64,000 bases of DNA from Psychrobacillus sp. NEAU-3TGS (lineage in GTDB: Bacteria > Bacillota > Bacilli > Bacillales_A > Planococcaceae). The stretch spans positions 768,385 through 832,384 of the forward strand of contig NZ_JAPNOZ010000010.1 in NCBI RefSeq assembly GCF_029955155.1. The letters run 5' to 3'. Below the pieces are notes generated by a model. The model was not told the origin of the DNA, ran no database searches, and saw nothing but the letters and a program-made list of their open reading frames with translations. Made by a program: the position numbers and the translations under genes. This document shows, in pieces, positions 16,996 through 25,803 of the stretch. Each line of letters begins with the position of its first letter. Position 1 is the stretch's first letter.

Positions 16996-17034
16996 TACTT
17001 AATAATAAATAATGTATGAGATAGGATGTCAAAC

Positions 17035-17886
17035 ATGACTTTGAAAAAAATCGCTTGGGTTGTAGATAGCACTGCTTATGTGAATTCCTTTTTAAAAAAT
17101 CATCCAGATGTTTTCGAAATTCCACTTAATATTCATTTTGGTCAACAGCAATTTATAGACGGCATAGATTTAACTTCTGATCAGCTATATGAACGTATTC
17201 GGAACGGCACAGATCCAGTAAAAACTTCTCAACCATCCGCAGGAGAATTTGCAGAAGTTTATACAAATCTAAGTAAAGAGTATGAGTCTATCATTGCAAT
17301 ACATGTTTCCAATAGTTTGAGCGGAACGATTTCTTCTTCCATAAGCGGCGCGAAAATAGCAGAAGTACCAATGGAATGTGTCGATTCTCTTTCTTTATCT
17401 GCTGGTATAACAGGACTCGTGGAAAAAGGTCTGGAGTTGCAAGCACAAGGTCTACCTTTTGATGAAATTGCAGCTTTGTTAAGAAAGGAAACTTCTAAAT
17501 TTCGGAATTATATCTTAATCGGTAACTTAACTCAGTTATACAAAGGTGGAAGATTGAGTAGTGCCCAATTTTATTTGGGTAGTTTATTAAAAATAAAACC
17601 AATTATACAGATTAATAAGAAAGGTGAATTGCAAGAGCTGGATAAAGTTCGCTCTCAGAAAAAAGCAGTTCAATATTTGATCGACAGAGTTGGAGAATCA
17701 GTTGAACAAGAAGGTGCCAAATTAGTATATATCATGCACTCTAATGCACTGACCCAAGCTGAAAGTTTAAAAGAGGCGATTTTACTTCAAACACCTCATC
17801 TTAAAATCGAGATTGGTGAAATCAGCACCGTTTTAGCAGTTCATGCTGGCGAAGAGACATTAGCTGTCCTTTGGTATGTGCCTTAA
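17035..17886 (+). CDS. DegV family fatty-acid-binding protein (FakB-like)
   Basis: Start ATG 17035 has AGGATG 6 nt upstream, better than the in-frame ATG at 17026. The 283-residue protein begins with AWVVDSTAYV, the conserved serine/threonine site that binds the fatty-acid carboxylate. It continues with KTSQPSAGEF (about 68-77), SNSLSGTISSS (about 95), GNLTQLYKGGRLS (about 163), and a C-terminal VLAVHAGEETLAV. FakB proteins present fatty acids to the kinase FakA, whose acyl-phosphate product is used by PlsY. No fakA gene is in the window; the neighbouring PlsY paralogue supports a lipid role. Confidence 0.92.
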   Translation: MTLKKIAWVVDSTAYVNSFLKNHPDVFEIPLNIHFGQQQFIDGIDLTSDQLYERIRNGTDPVKTSQPSAGEFAEVYTNLSKEYESIIAIHVSNSLSGTISSSISGAKIAEVPMECVDSLSLSAGITGLVEKGLELQAQGLPFDEIAALLRKETSKFRNYILIGNLTQLYKGGRLSSAQFYLGSLLKIKPIIQINKKGELQELDKVRSQKKAVQYLIDRVGESVEQEGAKLVYIMHSNALTQAESLKEAILLQTPHLKIEIGEISTVLAVHAGEETLAVLWYVP

Positions 17887-17923
17887 TAAAACTTTGTTGT
17901 AAATAGCTAATTCACGCATTGTA

Positions 17924-18327
17924 GATAAAAGTGCGGCGTAAGTTGCTCTATTAGGTGTCCACTATGATTTTCGCTTCAGGATGGACGCTTTCCCCCGGGT
18001 GAACGATGAGCCTTCACCCTTGTGAAGGCTCATTTTGCTCCCTCATCCGGCTGGAGTCGCCATCCTTTCACGAAAATCAATCGAAATTACTTCTTTATTT
18101 AGAGCGGCTTTCCTAAAATAATCATTTAGTACGAAGAGAACTTCGTGCCTACTCACTTGCTAGTAGGCACGTTCTATAGCGAAAGGGCGCGGCGACTCCT
18201 ACGGGAATAGCGTTAGCCATAGACCCTGGACTGGGCGCAAGCGAGGGAAGCGGCTGAGGCAACGCCCGTGGAAAGCGTCCGCCCTGTAGCGGAAATCCCA
18301 GTGGTCACTACGACACATTATCTATAT
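17924..18327. repeat. Composite palindromic element, copy C
   Basis: Terminal sequences are GTAGATAAAAGTGCGGCGTA (near 17921-17942) and CTACGACACATTATCTATAT (18308-18327), which are inverted. The cores are 17966-18078 (plus form, CAGGATGGACGC ... GGAGTCGCCATCC) and 18178-18299 (reverse form). Three extra hairpins are seen: ATGAGCCTTCAC/GTGAAGGCTCAT (18006-18033), ACGAAG/CTTCGT (18131-18146) and GTGCCTACT/AGTAGGCAC (18145-18170). It fills the gap between convergent DegV and amidase genes. Confidence 0.8.
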
Positions 18328-18340
18328 ATCATGTATTAAA

Positions 18341-18378
18341 AAAGGGCAACTAAGTGTATGCACATTTAGTTGCCCTTT
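18341..18378. terminator. Terminator of the amidase gene
   Basis: AAAGGGCAACTAA (18341-18353) pairs with TTAGTTGCCCTTT (18366-18378); on the minus strand a T-run follows. Confidence 0.88.
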
Positions 18379-18383
18379 GTCTA

Positions 18384-18872
18384 TTAAAACTGATCTTTTA
18401 CATGGAAAAAGACATACTTCGTATTTGGTGTATGTGCATAGGAATCTGCATAGTTCCAATGCCGGTTTCGACTATTATTTGTATGCGCATTTACATAAGG
18501 AATACCATCTTGAACACTCGTTACAATCGTCGAATGGTCGTATCTTCCGTCCCCTTCAAAATCATAAAAAATTAGATCTCCTGGGATTAGTTTAGTCGGT
18601 GAATCCACTTGGGTTGCCTGTAATCCGATTGTCGAACCTGCCAAATACCAGCGTAAGGAATGAGGTGTACTCCAACTCAAACTCCAAGTATTATTCCCTA
18701 ACCACCATCCCCTTTCTCGATTAAATTGTCCTCTCATAGGGGCACCACCGGCAAACAAGCATTGTGAAATATAATTGGTACAATCCACATCAAAAACAGG
18801 AAACTTGGGGTTGTAGCTATTCCACCACTTTTGAGCATAAGCTACCGCAGCATCACGGTTATAAGTTGCCAA
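18384..18872 (-). CDS. Amidase-domain (Amidase_6/YhbB-like) protein
   Basis: A 162-residue protein that is a bare amidase domain of the PF12671 type, related to NlpC/P60-like cysteine hydrolases. It has DVDCTNYISQCLFAGG with the candidate catalytic Cys at about residue 31, the GDLIFYDFEGDGRYDHSTIV segment with the His, and AHTNNSRNRHWNY near the end. No signal peptide is seen. The start is TTG 18872, fixed by AGGAGG 7 nt upstream. In spore formers such proteins act on peptidoglycan or spore cortex material; a role here is inference. It is a lone gene; repeat copy C lies behind its terminator. Confidence 0.82.
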   Translation of the reverse strand: MATYNRDAAVAYAQKWWNSYNPKFPVFDVDCTNYISQCLFAGGAPMRGQFNRERGWWLGNNTWSLSWSTPHSLRWYLAGSTIGLQATQVDSPTKLIPGDLIFYDFEGDGRYDHSTIVTSVQDGIPYVNAHTNNSRNRHWNYADSYAHTPNTKYVFFHVKDQF

Positions 18873-18992
18873 TTTTCAACCTCCTTCTATTTGTTTATAT
18901 GATTTCAAGGGAATTATATGCTAGTATTGAGTCAATGAATTTCATTTTATTTTTTTTGATGGCAACCTACTTTTTAGAAGGGATGATGGCTA

Positions 18993-20015
18993 GTGATACA
19001 GCATGCAGAAAAAGAAATTACCGAGTCGACATTGCTATGTGATGAAAAAGGTAATTTGAATCCAAAAGCAATTGGATATGCAAAAAAACCAATCATTGAG
19101 AGCAATTTAAAAGGTCATTATATGCGGAAGAAAAAGTGGAATTACTGGTGTGTCTTTGGAGATGATATACTCTTTTCTGCAACTATTATTCATTTAGATT
19201 ATGCTGCAATTTGCACTGTCTATTTTTTAAATTATGAAACACAGCGATATGTTGAAAAAACAGTTACGATTCCTTTAGGCAATAAAGTAAAAATGCCTTC
19301 GAACGTTTTAGAAAGTGTTTACCTTCATTCGAAGGAGATGTCTATCCAACTATTATATATACAAAACGAAACGCATATGACTATAACGATACCAGACTTT
19401 GATGGAGACTTTTTGCATGCTGATTTACATATTTCACATCCTATAGAAGATGAGTCATTGAATGTCGTTATCCCTTGGAATCGAACGCAATTTCAATTTA
19501 CTGCAAAGCATCATATATTACCCACTTTTGGATTTGTAAAAATGGGGGATGCTCGTTATGCTTTTCAAGCAGAGGATAACTTTGCTGTACTCGATTACAG
19601 CAGAGGAATTCTCCCTAGAGTAGCAACATGGAATTGGGGATTTGCTTCTCAACGGGTCGGTTTTAGACGCATTGGCTTAAACTTTGGTGGTAAATGGACT
19701 GATGGTACGGGTATGACTGAAAATGCAATATTCATAGACGGAAAACTAATGAAAATTCATGAGGACTTGTTGTTTACTTATGATACCAATAATTTCATGT
19801 TACCTTGGAAAGTGAAAACCAAATTTTCAAAGGAAGTAGATTTAACATTTACCCCTTTTTTCCACCGAACGGCAAAAACGGATATAAAACTTGCTACTAC
19901 GGAAGTCCATCAAATGATGGGTTACTATAATGGTAAAATTCAATTAGAAGAAGGTCCTCCCATACATATCCGAGAAATGTTAGGCTGTATCGTAGAACGT
20001 AAAGCAAAATGGTGA
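18993..20015 (+). CDS. DUF2804 domain-containing protein
   Basis: 340 residues beginning at GTG 18993 (AGAAGGG upstream). The sequence is a beta-rich protein with WNYWCVFGDDILFSATI, a long jelly-roll-like middle and the conserved PRVATWNWGFASQRVG and GLNFGGKWTDGTGMTENAIFIDGK segments that mark DUF2804 proteins, a lipocalin-like family of unknown function. There is no signal peptide or membrane helix. It stands alone with its own terminator; nothing in the context shows its role. Confidence 0.8.
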   Translation: MIQHAEKEITESTLLCDEKGNLNPKAIGYAKKPIIESNLKGHYMRKKKWNYWCVFGDDILFSATIIHLDYAAICTVYFLNYETQRYVEKTVTIPLGNKVKMPSNVLESVYLHSKEMSIQLLYIQNETHMTITIPDFDGDFLHADLHISHPIEDESLNVVIPWNRTQFQFTAKHHILPTFGFVKMGDARYAFQAEDNFAVLDYSRGILPRVATWNWGFASQRVGFRRIGLNFGGKWTDGTGMTENAIFIDGKLMKIHEDLLFTYDTNNFMLPWKVKTKFSKEVDLTFTPFFHRTAKTDIKLATTEVHQMMGYYNGKIQLEEGPPIHIREMLGCIVERKAKW

Positions 20016-20020
20016 AACAA

Positions 20021-20063
20021 AAGTTGCCAATCCATTATTTTTCTACTGGATGGCAACTTTTTC
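20021..20063 (+). terminator. Terminator of the DUF2804 gene
   Basis: Arms 20021-20034 and 20047-20059 pair (AAGTTGCC/GGCAACTT and ATCCA/TGGAT with one bulge), followed by TTTTT. Confidence 0.85.
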
Positions 20064-20114
20064 TTATCGTCGAAATCTAGTTTTACTTGATTAATTGTAA
20101 AACCACTTTTCCAA

Positions 20115-21155
20115 TTAAACGAGCTGCTTGATCAACTTTTTATTTTTTTCTTTGAAAATGTCATTATGAGAAGAGACCATTGCTACTTTATATGCATCAG
20201 GTTGTAGGAATTGTTTTGCTTTGTTTACTGCATTTGCTGCATCTTGGAATGTTCCTGCTATTAGATGTAATTTTCCGGGATGTGCCAATATATCACCGGC
20301 TGCATAAATACCATCCACAGATGACTCGCTCATACTAGAACCGTCCACATAGAAGTCCTCTACCATTGCAATATCCACATCACTATTTTTGAGAAGTTCC
20401 GCTTCTCTTTCATATCCATGATTAATAATCACTTCATCGATTTCTAAGAAGGTTACTTCTCCCGTTTCATGATTTGTTAAAGCCACTTTTTCAACTACAT
20501 CATGACTTTGGGAAGCGATTAGTTTGGAAATGGAAGTATTGAAAAAGACTGTCGCAGAGCTTGATAATAATTGACTAACTTGTGCTTCGTGACCATTTAA
20601 AGCATCTTTTCGATATGTCACATAAACCTTCTTCGCAATAGGCTCTAGTTCATTTGCCCAATCCACTGCTGAATTTCCTCCACCGGAAATAACAACTGTC
20701 TTACCTTTAAATCGTTGAATAGACTTTACGGTGTAATTTAAGTTGCTTACTTCGAATCGCTCTGCTCCTTCGATATCTAACTTCAAAGGATTAAGGATTC
20801 CCCCACCAACAGCTAAAATAATTGTTTTCGAATAATGCATTTGACCTGAAGCCGTTTTTAAACAAAAAATTTGTTGATCGTCTCTAGTGATAGACTCCAC
20901 TTTCTCATTTAAAACAACCTCTGGATCAAAAGTAAGACCTTGCTGTACTAATTGCTCGATTAATCGTTCCCCTGGAATTGGAGGTTGCCCCCCTACATCC
21001 CAAATCATTTTCTCCGGATAAACATGTATTTTTCCACCTAAATAAGGTTGAAACTCAATAATCTTTGTTTTCAATTCTCGAAGCCCACTATAGAACGCAG
21101 AATATAGTCCAGCCGGACCTCCACCAATGATCGTCACATCAAATATATCATTCAT
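20115..21155 (-). CDS. Ferredoxin/flavodoxin-NADP+ reductase (YumC/YcgT type)
   Basis: 346 residues of the thioredoxin-reductase-like FNR group: FAD site IIGGGPAGLYSAFY (residues 9-22), NADPH site VVISGGGNSAVDWA (about 154-167), and C-terminal GIYAAGDILAHPGKLHLIAG for FAD. The CxxC pair of thioredoxin reductase is absent, as expected for an FNR (residues IKRF region is replaced by NYTVKSIQRF). It passes electrons between NADPH and ferredoxin or flavodoxin. It is divergent from the siderophore importer, with a Fur box between, so the reductase may release iron from imported chelates or be iron-regulated with it. Confidence 0.9.
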   Translation of the reverse strand: MNDIFDVTIIGGGPAGLYSAFYSGLRELKTKIIEFQPYLGGKIHVYPEKMIWDVGGQPPIPGERLIEQLVQQGLTFDPEVVLNEKVESITRDDQQIFCLKTASGQMHYSKTIILAVGGGILNPLKLDIEGAERFEVSNLNYTVKSIQRFKGKTVVISGGGNSAVDWANELEPIAKKVYVTYRKDALNGHEAQVSQLLSSSATVFFNTSISKLIASQSHDVVEKVALTNHETGEVTFLEIDEVIINHGYEREAELLKNSDVDIAMVEDFYVDGSSMSESSVDGIYAAGDILAHPGKLHLIAGTFQDAANAVNKAKQFLQPDAYKVAMVSSHNDIFKEKNKKLIKQLV

Positions 21156-21217
21156 TTTTTAGTCTCCTAAAATTTATTGTTGACATTTTGCCATAATTTA
21201 AATATAGTTGCTATTGT

Positions 21218-21236
21218 GATAATGATAATCGTTATC
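21218..21236. promoter_or_regulatory. Fur box
   Basis: GATAATGATAATCGTTATC matches the 19-bp Fur consensus GATAATGATAATCATTATC at 18 positions. It lies between the divergent reductase and siderophore-import operon, about 60 bp from either start codon. Confidence 0.92.
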
Positions 21237-21272
21237 ATCGATAATTGCAAGATTAAGTTTGGAGGTTACGGC

Positions 21273-22064
21273 ATGGTCCGTCTTTACACAGATGATTTAT
21301 CTATTGGCTACGGCGAGCGTTTAATTGTAAAAGATCTGTCTGTACAAATTCCAGATCAACAAATTACAACAATCATTGGACCTAACGGCTGTGGAAAATC
21401 TACTCTTTTAAAAGCTATTACACGTATTATCTCTCATCAATCTGGCTCGATTGTATTAGATGGAAAAAGTGTAACTAAAGAAAATACAAAACAACTCGCC
21501 AAAAAAATGGCAATTTTACCGCAGACACCTGAAAGTGCGGCAGGTCTCACAGTAGGAGAGCTTGTTTCCTATGGTAGATTCCCCTACCAAACTGGTTTTG
21601 GTCGACTTACGACAAAAGATTACGAAGTGATCGATTGGGCGCTTCAAGTTACTGGAACGCTAGATTTTAAATATTTTCCAGTTGATGCATTATCGGGTGG
21701 ACAACGTCAACGTGTTTGGATTGCCATGGCATTAGCGCAAGAAACCGAAATCATTTTTTTAGATGAGCCAACTACCTATTTAGATATGGCACATCAACTA
21801 GAAGTTCTTGAGCTTTTACAAAAACTAAACAAAGAAGAAAAACGTACCATTGTGATGGTTTTACATGATCTCAATCAAGCAGCACGCTTTGCAGACAATA
21901 TTATTGCCTTAAAAGCTGGGCAAATTGTAAAAGCAGGTAGCTGTGAAGAGGTTATATCAAAAGAGGTACTGCGAGACGTTTTCCAAATAGATGCAGAAAT
22001 TGGATTGGATCCGAGAACAAATAAACCTATGTGTATTACATACAATTTACTTAAGGGAGAATAA
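21273..22064 (+). CDS. Siderophore ABC importer, ATPase subunit (FecE/FhuC type)
   Basis: The start is ATG 21273 with GGAGG upstream; the longer frame from 21177 overlaps the Fur box and is rejected. The 263-residue ATPase has Walker A GPNGCGKST, the Q-loop region ILPQTPESAAGLTV, signature ALSGGQRQR, Walker B IIFLDEPTTYLD and the H-loop VLHDLNQAARFAD, all intact. It heads the operon with the binding protein (1 bp later) and two FecCD permeases. Import of ferric siderophore, probably of hydroxamate or citrate type, under Fur control is the evident role. Confidence 0.94.
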   Translation: MVRLYTDDLSIGYGERLIVKDLSVQIPDQQITTIIGPNGCGKSTLLKAITRIISHQSGSIVLDGKSVTKENTKQLAKKMAILPQTPESAAGLTVGELVSYGRFPYQTGFGRLTTKDYEVIDWALQVTGTLDFKYFPVDALSGGQRQRVWIAMALAQETEIIFLDEPTTYLDMAHQLEVLELLQKLNKEEKRTIVMVLHDLNQAARFADNIIALKAGQIVKAGSCEEVISKEVLRDVFQIDAEIGLDPRTNKPMCITYNLLKGE

Positions 22065-22065
22065 C

Positions 22066-22999
22066 ATGTTGAAAAAATTCTTATTGCCAATATTGTTCTT
22101 ATTTGTACTAGCTTTAACTGCTTGCAATAACGAAACAACTGAAACAAAAACAAGTACTTCATCTGACGATGGAAAAGAAGAGTCCTCTACTATTACCTAC
22201 CAATCAGAAGAAGGTCCGATTGAAGTACCAGCTGATCCAAAACGTGTAGTGGTTCTTGCTTATGCTGGTCACGTTGCTGCACTTGATGTAAATATAGTTG
22301 GCGTGGATCCTTGGTCTAAACAAAATCCACGATATGATAAATATTTCAAAGATGTGGAAGAAGTATCGGAAGAAAACTTAGAGAAAATTATTGAACTAGA
22401 TCCAGATTTAATTATCGGATATTCTACAGTACAAAATTTAGATAAATTAAAAGAGATCGCACCAACAGTAACATTTACTTATGGGAAGGTAGATTATTTA
22501 ACACAGGAAGTAGAGATTGGTAAATTACTAAATAAAGAAAAAGAAGCGCAAGACTGGGTCGATGACTTTAAAAAACGTGCGAAGTCTACTGGAGAAGAAA
22601 TCAAAGCTGCTATCGGTGAAGATGCTACTGTATCGGTAATTGAAAATTTTGATAAACAATTATATGTATACGGCAATAACTGGGGTCGAGGAACAGAGAT
22701 TCTTTATCAAGAAATGGGCTTAAAAATGCCTAAAAAAAGTAGAAGAGTCCGCTTTAGAGCCTGGATACTATGCTTTGTCTTTAGAAGTACTTCCTGAATT
22801 TGCAGGAGATTATGTAATTTTAAGTAAATCAACAGCTGCAGACAATTCATTCCAAAATACAGATACTTATAAAAATATACCTGCTGTAAAAAATAATAGA
22901 GTGTTTGAAGCACCAATGGAAGAGTTTTATTTTAATGATCCAATCACCTTAGATTATCAACTTGAATTCTTCCAAGAACACTTTTTAAACAGCAAATAA
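22066..22999 (+). pseudogene. Iron-siderophore binding lipoprotein, interrupted by a one-base frameshift
   Basis: ATG 22066 follows AAGGGAGA. The N-terminus is a lipoprotein signal (hydrophobic run then LALTAC, with Cys at about residue 20), followed by a Ser/Thr-rich spacer and a class III (FhuD/FepB-like) binding domain. The frame changes at an A7 tract (22732-22738): as given it stops at 22797, while removal of one A continues in the frame ending 22999 with PGYYALSLEVLPEFAGDYVIL, giving about 311 residues in all. The flanking transporter genes are intact, so the break is either a sequence error, a very recent mutation or slippage. It delivers ferric siderophore to the permease. Confidence 0.85.
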
Positions 23000-23062
23000 T
23001 AGTCGTGGAGGAATTCGGTTTTGGAATTCCTCCCCTCTTATTGTATAGAAAGGAAACGAACG

Positions 23063-24061
23063 ATGAAATCTTCTATTCGTTTTAGCATAAAGTTCATAAT
23101 TGGGTTATTGTTACTTTTCGCTATATTTATTATTGCAATGATTTTCGGAGCAGCCGAAACTTCCCTACAAGATGTGTGGAATGCTTTATTTTCTAACTTG
23201 AAAAATGATCAGATAAATATACTTCGTGAAATTCGTTTTCCTAGAGAAGTGGGAGCAGTCGTTGTAGGTGCGGCACTTGCCGTTTCAGGAGCTATTATGC
23301 AAGGAATTACAAGAAATCCTCTTGCTGATCCTGGACTGCTAGGGCTTACCTCGGGAGCGAATGCTGCACTCGCGGTAACACTCGCTTTTTTTCCTATGGT
23401 AAATTATTTTGGAATCACAATTGCCTGCTTTATTGGAGCTGCAATCGGTGCCATTATGGTATTTAGTATCGGAGCGATGAAAAAAGGAGGATTCTCTCCC
23501 CTTCGAATCGTGCTTGCTGGTGCTGCCGTTTCCGCTTTTTTATATGCTATCGCAGATGGAGTCGGTATTTTTTTCAAAATATCGAAAAACATAAATATGT
23601 GGACAGCAGGAGGGCTAATCGGAACAAATTGGAGCCAGTTATCTATTATTATTCCTTTTGTATGTATAGGAATTTTAATCGCTCTCTTACTTTCTCGACA
23701 ACTTACTATTTTGAGCTTAAATGAAGAAGTTGCAGTAGGATTGGGCCAGAAAACAGTTCTCATAAAATCCATTCTATTTATCGTCATCATACTACTCGCA
23801 GGGGCATCTGTTGCACTTGTAGGGAATATGGCTTTTATCGGATTAATGGTTCCTCATATTGTTCGAGCTATTGTTGGAACTGATTATCGCTCGATCATTC
23901 CCATGTCGGTCATAGCTGGAGCTATTCTTATGCTAATTGCTGACACGCTTGGAAGAACGATTAACATTCCTTATGAGACACCGGTTGCAGCAATTATTGC
24001 GATCATGGGACTGCCTTTCTTTCTTCTTGTTGTTCGTAAAGGAGGAGGCGCATTCCAATGA
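23063..24061 (+). CDS. Siderophore ABC importer permease 1 (FecCD family)
   Basis: The start is ATG 23063 (GAAAGGAAA upstream). The 332-residue permease has about nine to ten membrane helices and the FecCD signatures VVVGAALAVSGAIMQGITRNPLADPGLLG (near residue 60-90) and FIGLMVPHIVRAIVG (about 260), the latter being the coupling region for the ATPase. Its stop overlaps the start of permease 2 by the ATGA arrangement, so the two are translationally coupled and form the heterodimeric channel. Confidence 0.94.
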   Translation: MKSSIRFSIKFIIGLLLLFAIFIIAMIFGAAETSLQDVWNALFSNLKNDQINILREIRFPREVGAVVVGAALAVSGAIMQGITRNPLADPGLLGLTSGANAALAVTLAFFPMVNYFGITIACFIGAAIGAIMVFSIGAMKKGGFSPLRIVLAGAAVSAFLYAIADGVGIFFKISKNINMWTAGGLIGTNWSQLSIIIPFVCIGILIALLLSRQLTILSLNEEVAVGLGQKTVLIKSILFIVIILLAGASVALVGNMAFIGLMVPHIVRAIVGTDYRSIIPMSVIAGAILMLIADTLGRTINIPYETPVAAIIAIMGLPFFLLVVRKGGGAFQ

Positions 24062-25065
24062 TTCCAAAAGGAGTTATCAAAAAACAACGAGTGCTTGTTG
24101 TGATTTTATCCATTTTAATACTGACTACCGCTATTCTTAGTGCTGGTATCGGTTATTCTTCTTTATCATTTGATCGTTTGATACCTACACTATTTGGACA
24201 AGGTACATTCAAAGAAGAGTTTGTGTTATTTTCCATTCGTTTACCCCGCATTATTATTACATTACTTGCAGGAATGGCACTAGCTTTGTCAGGTGCGATT
24301 TTACAAGGGATTACACGTAATGATTTGGCGGATCCAGGTATTATTGGTATAAATTCCGGAGCAGGAGTAGCAATTTCTTTGTTCTTCTTATATTCTCCTA
24401 TCGACCCTGGTTCGTTTGTATATATGCTTCCTTTTATGGCATTTATCGGGGCTTTACTTACAGCATTTTTTATTTACATACTGTCCTACAATCGAAAAGC
24501 AGGGTTACAGCCTGTTCGATTAGTACTTGTAGGTATAGGATTTTCAATGGCTTTATCTGGATTAATGATTGTCATTATTTCATCAACTGAACGTGAAAAA
24601 GTTGATTTTATCTCTAAGTGGCTAGCCGGTAATATTTGGGGGTCTGATTGGCCATTCATCTTAGCATTACTTCCATGGCTAATTGTTTTAATCCCATTCA
24701 CTTTATATAAAGCGAATAAGTTAAATATACTTGGCTTAAGCCAACCAGTGGCGATTGGTGTTGGGATGTCCCTTGAAAAAGAGCGAATCGTTCTCTTACT
24801 CGCTGCGGTTGCACTTGCAGCTTCCGCTGTTTCCGTTACAGGAGGAATTGCCTTTATCGGATTGATGGCACCCCATATTGCAAAAGCAATAGTCGGCCCT
24901 AGACACCAATTATTTGTCCCTGTTGCGATTTTAATCGGCGGTTGGCTATTACTATTTGCAGATACAATTGGTCGAAATGTAGTAGAGCCAAACGGGATTC
25001 CTGCTGGAATAATGGTTGCTCTAATCGGCGCTCCATATTTTATGTATCTGTTGTTAAAAAAATAA
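24058..25065 (+). CDS. Siderophore ABC importer permease 2 (FecCD family)
   Basis: 335 residues, with the same topology and signatures as its upstream partner: LLAGMALALSGAILQGITRNDLADPGIIG, and FIGLMAPHIAKAIVG near residue 275. The ATG overlaps the stop codon of permease 1 by 4 nt. It is the last gene of the Fur-controlled operon; the gap behind it holds repeat copy D and no clear terminator. Confidence 0.94.
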   Translation: MIPKGVIKKQRVLVVILSILILTTAILSAGIGYSSLSFDRLIPTLFGQGTFKEEFVLFSIRLPRIIITLLAGMALALSGAILQGITRNDLADPGIIGINSGAGVAISLFFLYSPIDPGSFVYMLPFMAFIGALLTAFFIYILSYNRKAGLQPVRLVLVGIGFSMALSGLMIVIISSTEREKVDFISKWLAGNIWGSDWPFILALLPWLIVLIPFTLYKANKLNILGLSQPVAIGVGMSLEKERIVLLLAAVALAASAVSVTGGIAFIGLMAPHIAKAIVGPRHQLFVPVAILIGGWLLLFADTIGRNVVEPNGIPAGIMVALIGAPYFMYLLLKK

Positions 25066-25132
25066 ACAATCGCGCTAAAGCACCTTTCTCGATTCCATTT
25101 AGCAAGAGGAACAATAAATGTAATAACACACA

Positions 25133-25656
25133 TAATAGAGATAATGCGTCGTAAGACAGAGCTATTAAATGTCTGTTGGGATTTCCGCTACAGGGTGGAC
25201 GCTTTCCGCGGGCACGGCTTCAATCTCCTCGTCGCTCACGCTCCTGCGGGGCTTTCAGCACGTGCTATTCCCGCTGGAGTCGCCACCCTTTCGCTACAAT
25301 CCACTAGAACTTGTCGACTAGTAAGAGAGAGAGGATATAAAGTTGTATTTTTCTAAATGATAACTAGTTAGCAAAATGCTACCTACCATTAGTGCTTTAG
25401 ATCAAACGATTGGAAGTTCTCTTCCTAGCTACTGGAAAAGTTATATTTTATGAAAAAAATGATGGTTTTAAACATGCCGCTACATTGATTTTCGTGAAAG
25501 GATGGCGACTCCTGCCGGATGAGTGTGCAGATGAGACTGCACAACGTAAGCGAAGCGTCGGTGCTGGCTCATCGCTCACCCGGCGGAAAGCGTCCATCCT
25601 GTAACGAAAATCACAGCGGTCACTAGTCAACACACTACGTCGCACTTTTTCTATAT
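25133..25656. repeat. Composite palindromic element, copy D
   Basis: The ends are ATAATAGAGATAATGCGTCG (from 25132) and TACGTCGCACTTTTTCTATA (25636-25655). The left core, 25178-25303, differs from the left core of copy A at only a handful of positions over about 114 nt. The right core, 25487-25613, is inverted and more diverged. It fills the gap between convergent permease and GDPD genes; open frames over it (25144-25356, 25410-25604) are not genes. Confidence 0.85.
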
Positions 25657-25743
25657 TAAGTAATCTAAAAAATTCCATACCTTATGTAATCCAAAAAAAT
25701 TATTCACACTTCTAAGTTTTTTATAGTCCTCTATGCAATAAGA

Positions 25744-25792
25744 AAAGGATGTCTCCTTCGTCAGTCGAGTTTCGATTAAGGGGACATCCTTT
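25744..25792. terminator. GDPD terminator
   Basis: AAAGGATGTCTCCTT (25744-25758) pairs with AAGGGGACATCCTTT (25778-25792) with one mismatch; the T-tract on the minus strand is TTTTC. Confidence 0.8.
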
Positions 25793-25803
25793 AAATATTC
25801 TAT

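Noticed and set aside
21177..21272. N-terminal extension of the siderophore ATPase
   Set aside because: It would translate through the Fur box; GGAGG and ATG at 21273 fit the family start.
25144..25678. Open frames 25144-25356, 25410-25604 and 25448-25678
   Set aside because: They are translations of the two cores of copy D.
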